A stretch of 5,163 bases of DNA from Prevotellaceae bacterium (GTDB lineage Bacteria > Bacteroidota > Bacteroidia > Bacteroidales > UBA932), in contig JAITQQ010000040.1 in the NCBI GenBank assembly GCA_031288855.1, positions 1 to 5,163 of the forward strand. Direction: 5' to 3'. Below are positions 1 through 4,027 of this stretch, piece by piece (positions within the stretch are counted from its first letter, which is position 1; the number at the start of each line of letters is the position of its first letter). The translations under genes and the position numbers were made by a program. The notes under the pieces are model-generated. The model saw only the letters and a program-made list of their open reading frames with translations, was not told the origin of the DNA and did not search any database.

Positions 1-944
1 TGCAACGCCATACGCAAAGCGGGTTTTCCCAATCGGTCAACCGACACGCCGATGATGCGCCCGGGCATGCTGCGCTTGTATTCGTCTTTGGTGGAAAAAT
101 AAGCCGCTGCCGGCCCGCCGAAACCCATCGGAATGCCGAAACGCTGTGTGCTTCCTACGGCAATATCGGCGCCCCATGCCGCAGGCTCTTTCAACAACAC
201 AAGCGACAATATATCGCATATTGCGGTTACCAGCGCCTGATGCGCATGCGCCTTGGCGCAAAACGCCGAATAGTCGCGCACCGCGCCATTGGCAGCAGGA
301 TATTGCACCACCGCGCCGAAACATTTTTCGTCAAAAACACATTGCTCGAAATTTCCTTTTACGATTTCAATGCCCAGCGGCGCAGCGCGGGTAAGCAACA
401 CATCAAGGTTTTGCGGGAAAATATTTTCATCTACAAATAATATATTTTTCCCGGCTTTCACCGCTTCGCGGGTGCGCAATTCAAACATCATCCGCATAGC
501 TTCGGCGGCGGCAGTAGCCTCGTCAAGCAACGAACAATTCGACACGGCAAAACCGGTGAGGCTCGACACCATGGTTTGGAAATTCAACAGCGCTTCCAAT
601 CGCCCTTGCGAAATCTCGGCCTGATAAGGAGTGTAAGAAGTGTACCACGACGGATTTTCAAACACATTGCGCAACACCACAGGCAATATAGCCGTGCCGT
701 ACCAGCCCATACCGATAAACGAACGAACAATTTTATTTTTCGCCGCTAAAGCTTTCACCCTGTTCAGGTATTCATATTCACTCACCGGCGCATCCAAATC
801 CGGAGGCGCGTTCAAGCGAATATTTTCCGGCACGGTCTGGTTAATTAATTCTTCTAAAGAAGTTACGCCCACAGCCTGCAACATTTGCCTGACTTCCGGC
901 TCACGCGGGCCGTTGTGGCGATGTACAAAAGAATCAAATGACAT
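1..944 (-). CDS. gcvP: Glycine dehydrogenase (decarboxylating), P-protein of the glycine cleavage system; N-terminal part only
   Basis: The P-protein is a cytoplasmic PLP enzyme that decarboxylates glycine and passes the aminomethyl group to the lipoyl arm of the H-protein. The visible 314 residues carry family hallmarks: FVHRHNGP at 6-13, a glycine-rich GMGWYGT at 78-84, the highly conserved stretch from YTPYQAEISQG (104-114) through EALLNFQTM (117-125), LLDEATAAAEAM at 139-150, and GADIAVGSTQRFG (258-270) with MPGRIIGVSVD (293-303). Full-length single-chain GcvP is about 950 residues, so roughly the first third is here; the PLP-binding lysine lies in the missing C-terminal half. A split GcvPA-type protein cannot be excluded because the end is not visible. 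I chose the ATG at 942-944. An in-frame ATG at 957-959 would add MKNKI, but it lies only a few bases from the expected transcription start. The gene is divergent from the carboxyltransferase gene, with no frameshift seen. Confidence 0.95.
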   Translation of the reverse strand, partial: MSFDSFVHRHNGPREPEVRQMLQAVGVTSLEELINQTVPENIRLNAPPDLDAPVSEYEYLNRVKALAAKNKIVRSFIGMGWYGTAILPVVLRNVFENPSWYTSYTPYQAEISQGRLEALLNFQTMVSSLTGFAVSNCSLLDEATAAAEAMRMMFELRTREAVKAGKNILFVDENIFPQNLDVLLTRAAPLGIEIVKGNFEQCVFDEKCFGAVVQYPAANGAVRDYSAFCAKAHAHQALVTAICDILSLVLLKEPAAWGADIAVGSTQRFGIPMGFGGPAAAYFSTKDEYKRSMPGRIIGVSVDRLGKPALRMAL

Positions 945-968
945 AATTTTATTTTTCATAACAATATA

Positions 969-976
969 CAAATATA
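969..976 (-). promoter_or_regulatory. Bacteroidota -7 box (TATATTTG) of gcvP
   Basis: On the minus strand TATATTTG is an exact match to the Bacteroidota -7 consensus TAnnTTTG. The expected transcription start is near 962-964. No TTTG/TTG -33 element lies 19-21 bases upstream; the nearest TTG (1006-1008) is 29 bases away. This suggests a weak or activator-dependent promoter, which fits the palindrome at 995-1008. The leader to the ATG at 944 would be about 20 bases. Confidence 0.5.
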
Positions 977-994
977 ATGATTTTTCCCCATGTT

Positions 995-1008
995 TTGATA
1001 AAAATCAA
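995..1008. promoter_or_regulatory. FNR/CRP-family operator, TTGATAAAAATCAA
   Basis: The site is a perfect inverted repeat TTGAT-N4-ATCAA, identical to the classical FNR/DNR half-site arrangement. Its centre (1001.5) lies about 38-41 bases upstream of the expected gcvP start, which is the class II activator position for CRP/FNR proteins. It also lies upstream of the carboxyltransferase gene, at about -90 from that gene's likely start. The match is seen directly; the regulator and the direction of control are inferred. In an A/T-rich intergenic region a chance match is possible. Confidence 0.5.
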
Positions 1009-1054
1009 GCCCTCTATTTTATGAATAAGGATATCAAATAATTATATTTTACTG

Positions 1055-1086
1055 TTGATAGTTTATGCTATTTTATGCTATTTAGG
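1055..1086 (+). promoter_or_regulatory. Possible weak promoter of the carboxyltransferase operon
   Basis: A TTG at 1055-1057 (in TGTTGATA) is followed after 21 bases by TATTTAGG at 1079-1086. The second element keeps TA, one T and the last G of TAnnTTTG, so the match is poor. Transcription would start near 1092, giving a leader of about 46 bases. No better pair was found between 960 and 1138. Confidence 0.25.
1064..1083. repeat. Tandem 10-base direct repeat (TATGCTATTT x2)
   Basis: TATGCTATTT occurs twice head to tail at 1064-1073 and 1074-1083. The period is one helical turn, so two protein subunits could bind the same DNA face. It overlaps the spacer and -7 region of the possible operon promoter. 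The repeat is exact; any operator role is inference. Confidence 0.4.
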
Positions 1087-1104
1087 TTGTAGTTTTTTTG
1101 TATC

Positions 1105-1118
1105 ATTGCACCCGCAAT
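1105..1118 (+). other. Small hairpin in the leader of the carboxyltransferase gene
   Basis: ATTGCACCCGCAAT has a 5-base-pair stem (ATTGC/GCAAT) and a four-base loop, ending 20 bases before the start codon. It is short and could be coincidental, but it would sit in the 5' untranslated region. Confidence 0.25.
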
Positions 1119-1138
1119 TGAAATCTTAAATTAATATT

Positions 1139-2689
1139 ATGGTAAATTTAGGAACAAAAATTAGAGAATTAAAAGAACGGCAGGAAAAGGCTATTCTGGG
1201 CGGCGGCGAGAAAGCCATTGCCAAACAAATTGCCATGGGTAAACTTCCTGTTCGCGACCGGATCAGTGTGTTGCTTGACGAAGGTTCGTTCCATGAGTAC
1301 GACTTGTTTATTGCACATGATGCGCGCGAGTTCGGCATGGACGGCAAAGAACTTCCCGGCGACGGGGTAGTCATCGGCACCGGCACTATTCATGGGCGTT
1401 CCGTAGCTATTTATGCACAAGACTTCACAGTAGCGGGCGGGTCATTAGGCTCGATGCATGCCCGTAAAATTGTAAAGATGATGGACTATGCCTTGCGTAT
1501 GCGCATTCCGCTGATTGGTATTAACGATTCGGGCGGTGCGCGTATTCAGGAAGGAGTAAATTCATTGGCCGGTTATGGCGAAATTTTTTTTCGCAATACG
1601 TTGGCCAGTGGCGTCATTCCGCAAATCTCCGTAATTCTGGGGCCGTGCGCCGGCGGCGCGGTGTATTCGCCTGCGCTCACCGATTATGTGTTTGTGGTGG
1701 AAAATATTTCGAAAATGTTCATCACCGGGCCTGAAGTCATCAAGTCGGTGTTGGGCGAAGAAATCAGCATGGAAGAGCTCGGCGGCGCGCGCGTGCACAG
1801 CGAAATCACCGGCAATGCCCATTTCTATGCGCTGACCGAGCAGGAATGTTTTCAACAAATTAAAACACTGTTGTCATACATTCCGTGTAACAACGACAAG
1901 CACAGCATTCATATAATAGAAGAAAAACAACCGCAGAAAAAATACAACATCGAGAAGATTGTGCCGATTGACCCGACAAAGCCTTATGATGTACGCGACA
2001 TTATCCGCGCAGTGGTAGATGGGTCGGAGTTTTTTGAAGTGCAGGAAAAATGGGCGGCCAACATAGTTACCGGATACGGCCGTATGGGTGGGCGCACTGT
2101 GGGCTTTGTGGCCAACCAACCGATGGTGATGGCCGGCGTGCTCGATTGCGATTCGTCAGACAAAGCCGCGCGTTTCATCCGCTTCTGCGATGCGTTCAAC
2201 ATCCCCATCGTAACGATGGAAGACATGCCGGGCTACCTGCCGGGCATTGACCAGGAACATGCGGGCGTGATACGCCACGGCGCAAAAGTGCTGTATGCTT
2301 ACAGTGAAGCCACCGTGCCGCGCATTACCATTATCCTGCGTAAGGCGTATGGCGGCGGATATATTGCCATGAACTCGCGCCACCTGCGTGCCGATTTTGT
2401 GTTTGCATGGCCTACGGCCGAAATTGCGGTGATGGGTCCCGAAGGCGCGGCCAACATTATTTTCCGCAAGGAAATTATGGAAGCGCCCGACCCCGAAGCG
2501 ATGCGCAAACAAAAGGTCGAAGAATACAAAGAAAAATTTTCCAATCCTTATGTGGCCGCCGCAAAAGGGTACATCGACTCGGTGATTGAGCCGAAAGATA
2601 CGCGGAAATTCATCCTGCATGCAATTGATGTGTCGAAAGACAAACATGTGGGACGTCCGAATAAAAAACATGGTATTCCACCATTTTAA
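1139..2689 (+). CDS. mmdA: Acyl-CoA carboxyltransferase (MmdA / propionyl-CoA carboxylase beta family)
   Basis: This cytoplasmic carboxyltransferase moves carboxyl groups between biotin on a carrier protein and an acyl-CoA, probably propionyl-CoA/methylmalonyl-CoA. The 516 residues are full length for the family. Two crotonase-like halves are visible. The N-terminal half has GINDSGGARIQEGV (127-140) and the oxyanion-hole motif GPCAGGAVYSP (168-178). The C-terminal half has EDMPGYLPG (361-369), the second oxyanion hole RKAYGGGYIAM (401-411), and WPTAEIAVMGPEGAANI (424-440). The ending HGIPPF is common in the family. ATG 1139 is taken because the family N-terminus starts there; upstream is A/T-rich without a Shine-Dalgarno. 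The biotin carrier follows after 11 bases, so they are co-transcribed. Residue 409 is Ile where actinobacterial PccB has Asp, so substrate choice may be broader than propionyl-CoA. Whether it works as carboxylase or decarboxylase subunit cannot be decided here. Confidence 0.95.
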   Translation: MVNLGTKIRELKERQEKAILGGGEKAIAKQIAMGKLPVRDRISVLLDEGSFHEYDLFIAHDAREFGMDGKELPGDGVVIGTGTIHGRSVAIYAQDFTVAGGSLGSMHARKIVKMMDYALRMRIPLIGINDSGGARIQEGVNSLAGYGEIFFRNTLASGVIPQISVILGPCAGGAVYSPALTDYVFVVENISKMFITGPEVIKSVLGEEISMEELGGARVHSEITGNAHFYALTEQECFQQIKTLLSYIPCNNDKHSIHIIEEKQPQKKYNIEKIVPIDPTKPYDVRDIIRAVVDGSEFFEVQEKWAANIVTGYGRMGGRTVGFVANQPMVMAGVLDCDSSDKAARFIRFCDAFNIPIVTMEDMPGYLPGIDQEHAGVIRHGAKVLYAYSEATVPRITIILRKAYGGGYIAMNSRHLRADFVFAWPTAEIAVMGPEGAANIIFRKEIMEAPDPEAMRKQKVEEYKEKFSNPYVAAAKGYIDSVIEPKDTRKFILHAIDVSKDKHVGRPNKKHGIPPF

Positions 2690-2700
2690 ACGCTTGGCTT

Positions 2701-3099
2701 ATGAAAGAAACAACAACGATAGACCCGCAGGCGGCAAGCCCGGAGCCCGAATATAAAACGTTGCGGCTTTTTGAGGAAGGGCGGAATTATAAAACGATAT
2801 ACACCAAAAAATTTCAGGCCCGCAAGCCGTGGACGAAACCTAATCCCGAAGAAATAAAGACCTTCATTCCCGGATCGGTGCAAAAAATATTGGTGAAAAC
2901 AGGACAGGCTGTCAAAGCCGGCGACGAGCTGGTTATTTTTGAGGCCATGAAGATGCGCAACATTATTCGCGCCCCTTTTGACGGCAAGATAACCGCCATT
3001 CCGGTAAAATCCGGCGACAGGTTGCCGCGCGGCACCATCATGCTGACCATTCAGCAAGCCGTTCCCGATTCCAAAAAGAAGGACAAGAAAAAGAAGTAA
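2701..3099 (+). CDS. Biotin carboxyl carrier protein of an acyl-CoA carboxylase/decarboxylase
   Basis: This is the swinging-arm subunit: biotin attached to a lysine carries CO2 between a carboxylase (or decarboxylase) and the carboxyltransferase encoded just upstream. Of 132 residues, about 54-117 form the biotinyl domain: FIPGSVQKILVKTGQAVKAGD (55-75), the biotinylation motif EAMKM (81-85, Lys84 modified), and the second half with PFDGKI (92-97) and VKSGDRLPRGTIM (102-114). Residues 20-50 (LRLFEEGRNYKTIYTKKF, then RKPW) form the N-terminal segment I associate with Bacteroidota carriers of this type. There is no Ala/Pro-rich linker like that of MmdC or oxaloacetate decarboxylase, and the C-terminus is a basic tail (SKKKDKKKK). 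The start at 2701 is the first ATG after the preceding stop, 11 bases upstream, and lacks a Shine-Dalgarno. It resembles mmdC/accB in role, but I assign no symbol. Confidence 0.9.
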   Translation: MKETTTIDPQAASPEPEYKTLRLFEEGRNYKTIYTKKFQARKPWTKPNPEEIKTFIPGSVQKILVKTGQAVKAGDELVIFEAMKMRNIIRAPFDGKITAIPVKSGDRLPRGTIMLTIQQAVPDSKKKDKKKK

Positions 3100-3140
3100 C
3101 ACAATTTAACACTTTTATATTTGGATTTAAAAAAATTGTG
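3100..3140 (+). terminator. Inverted repeat after the carboxyltransferase operon; possible weak terminator
   Basis: CACAATTT (3100-3107) and AAATTGTG (3133-3140) are perfectly complementary with a 25-base loop, immediately after the stop codon of the biotin carrier gene. A T-rich stretch (TTTATATTTG) follows. The stem is A/T-rich and the loop long, so intrinsic termination is doubtful. The right arm overlaps the promoter at 3120-3150. Confidence 0.25.
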
Positions 3141-3150
3141 TTTATATTTG
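3120..3150 (+). promoter_or_regulatory. Consensus Bacteroidota promoter (TTTG-N19-TATATTTG)
   Basis: The -33 box TTTG (3120-3123) and the -7 box TATATTTG (3143-3150) both match the Bacteroidota primary-sigma consensus exactly, separated by an allowed 19 bases. Transcription should start near 3155-3158. No plausible protein gene follows for over 800 bases; the folded RNA region begins instead. This is the strongest promoter match in the window. Confidence 0.7.
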
Positions 3151-3156
3151 CAGCGT

Positions 3157-3400
3157 AAAGTTTGAAGTTCTTTTTATTATACTTGTTGGCGTTTGCTTTT
3201 AGTACTCTGCTTCCGAAAATCACGAAATTTTCATAATGAGATGTTTAGGGGGAAAAAAGTTAGCGCCCACATTTTCTTTTTTTTTCAACCAATTTATTTT
3301 TTGTTAGAAAGACAGGTGTGGGCCTAATTTATTTAAACATCAGGTTTCGTGATACCTCGTGAAGTAAATAAATTATCTACAGGCTCGCGCTACCTTATTG
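3157..3400 (+). ncRNA. Candidate structured non-coding RNA with a long rod-like fold (possibly 6S-like)
   Basis: The region behind the consensus promoter contains nested complementary arms that build one rod. From outside in: an imperfect closing stem 3185-3191 with 3386-3393; 3195-3202 with 3377-3384; CTTCCG (3210-3215) with CGTGAAG (3358-3364, one bulged base); ATCACGAAA (3219-3227) with TTTCGTGAT (3345-3353), perfect; GATGTTT (3240-3246) with AAACATC (3335-3341), perfect; TTAG-C-GCCCACA (3260-3271) with TGTGGGCCTAA (3317-3327), one bulged C; then a pyrimidine-rich arm (3275-3281) with 3306-3312. A 9-base bulge lies at 3231-3239 and a G-rich bulge at 3247-3252. No ORF fits. A rod of about 200 bases with internal bubbles resembles 6S RNA, which occurs in Bacteroidota, but I did not recognise a diagnostic primary sequence. 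Both ends are estimates and no clear terminator was seen. A palindromic mobile repeat is the main alternative. Confidence 0.55.
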
Positions 3401-3406
3401 AATTAA

Positions 3407-3490
3407 GAGTTAAGAACTAAGAATTAGTTATGAGTTATGAATGATGAGTTATGAGTTTCTTAATCGCTTAGTCTCCTAATCTCTTAATCA
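3407..3490. repeat. Degenerate 7-8-base microrepeats
   Basis: Heptamer-like units AGTTAAG, AACTAAG (3408-3421) lead into variants of AGTTATG (3426-3455). Four consecutive octamers of consensus CTTAATCT follow at 3459-3490: CTTAATCG, CTTAGTCT, CCTAATCT, CTTAATCA. The block is rich in stop codons and non-coding. Similar low-complexity spacers are, from memory, common between genes in Bacteroidota; no function is assigned. Confidence 0.6.
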
Positions 3491-3627
3491 CTTTTTGTGT
3501 GTTGCAATGTTTTTTTGCGATGTGGAGTTTTATTGTATATATGTAATATAAATTTAATGTATGAGGTATGAAGGATGATGTATTCCAATCTTTAACGCTG
3601 TAGTTCTTAGTTTTTAGTTCTTAACTC
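3407..3627. repeat. 14-base inverted repeat bounding an A/T-rich non-coding segment
   Basis: GAGTTAAGAACTAA at 3407-3420 is the exact reverse complement of TTAGTTCTTAACTC at 3614-3627. Inside lie the microrepeats and an A/T-rich stretch (3491-3613) where I see no gene. No matching target-site duplication flanks it (ATTAA before, ACAGA after). It could be a decayed miniature element, or the same microrepeat family present on both strands. Confidence 0.4.
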
Positions 3628-3700
3628 ACAGAGGGCTGCTGATTTAATTAGTTCTTCTTTTCTTCTTATATCATCTGTTGCAAATTGGCGGCCCTTTCTT
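3628..3700. other. Non-coding spacer with a pyrimidine tract
   Basis: No gene or promoter is visible. The only notable item is a pure T/C tract at 3652-3667 (units of TTC), which reads as AAGAAG repeats on the other strand. Confidence 0.4.
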
Positions 3701-3734
3701 TTAATGAACAGTTAACAATGAATAATGAACAATG
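3701..3734. repeat. Short interspersed A/T-rich repeats (ATGAACA / AACAATG)
   Basis: ATGAACA occurs at 3704-3710 and again near 3725-3731, interleaved with AACAATG at 3714-3720 and 3728-3734. The segment merges into the spacer leading to the GC-rich island. Such runs are, from memory, frequent beside repeats in Bacteroidota genomes. It is non-coding as far as can be seen. Confidence 0.4.
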
Positions 3735-3786
3735 TAAAACAGATAAAATGATTTGCGATATGCGTACAACGATAAGACAGATTATA

Positions 3787-3881
3787 GCACATGGCACTTG
3801 TAGCCGTTTCCCACAGGGGAAACCATTTGCGTAACCCCGGGTAAGGGCGCGGAGCGGCCGCAACCCGGGGGTGGCATGTGC
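3787..3881. repeat. GC-rich palindromic element with three-way-junction potential
   Basis: The ends GCACATGGCAC (3787-3797) and GTGGCATGTGC (3871-3881) pair at 10 of 11 positions. Inside are two hairpins: GTTTCCC-acag-GGGAAAC (3806-3823) and CCCCGGGT (3835-3842) with ACCCGGGG (3863-3870). Together they could form a closing stem with two arms. The base composition changes abruptly from the A/T-rich spacer upstream. The architecture suggests an interspersed palindromic repeat (REP-like); this is inferred because only one copy lies in the window. Confidence 0.5.
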
Positions 3882-3942
3882 GGGGGAAAACCCGCGCGGC
3901 GAACAAACGCGGCAAGAGGAGAGGGCGGTGTTCCGCGCGGAA
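3880..3942. repeat. Continuation of the GC-rich island: small hairpins and a 12-base palindrome
   Basis: GCGGG (3880-3884) pairs with CCCGC (3891-3895) around a six-base loop. The overlapping CCGCG (3892-3896) is complementary to CGCGG (3908-3912). TTCCGCGCGGAA at 3931-3942 is a perfect 12-base palindrome. No ORF is credible here. It probably belongs to the same repeat unit as 3787-3881. Confidence 0.4.
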
Positions 3943-3971
3943 GGAGCAAAAAAACAAATGTGCTAATGTAA

Positions 3972-3992
3972 AGGCGGCTTTGAAATCCGCCT
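3972..3992 (+). other. Hairpin upstream of the secreted-protein gene
   Basis: AGGCGG (3972-3977) and CCGCCT (3987-3992) form a perfect six-pair stem with a nine-base loop, 35 bases before the start codon at 4028. No T-run follows, so it is not a standard terminator. No TAnnTTTG promoter element was found between it and the GC-rich island. Confidence 0.35.
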
Positions 3993-4027
3993 GACAGAGA
4001 AACGGAAAATGCGAAAATAAAAAATAT

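Noticed and set aside
37..1041. Plus-strand ORFs (for example 640-1041) and a minus-strand ORF at 37-324
   Set aside because: They are shadows of gcvP, whose minus-strand frame is continuous from 944 to 1 and matches the P-protein throughout.
2156..2671. A 171-codon minus-strand ORF inside the carboxyltransferase gene
   Set aside because: It is fully antisense to conserved carboxyltransferase motifs and its His/Phe/Arg-rich composition is typical of a shadow frame. The other antisense ORFs at 1126-2544 are rejected likewise.
2686..3223. Minus-strand ORFs over the biotin carrier gene and its downstream promoter
   Set aside because: They lie antisense to the biotinyl domain with its EAMKM motif; the frame at 3038-3223 also crosses the consensus promoter and has no recognisable features.
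3247..3285. Intrinsic terminator: GGGGG pairing with CCC followed by a T-run
   Set aside because: Only about three pairs form, and the same bases join the much longer rod pairing with 3317-3334. The T-run is better explained as one arm of the rod.
3407..3490. CRISPR array
   Set aside because: The units are 7-8 bases, degenerate and without spacers; no Cas gene is present.
3787..3881. tRNA or other cloverleaf RNA gene
   Set aside because: Although a junction with two arms can be drawn, there is no T-loop (TTCGA-type) sequence, no anticodon arm of standard size and no acceptor-like end.
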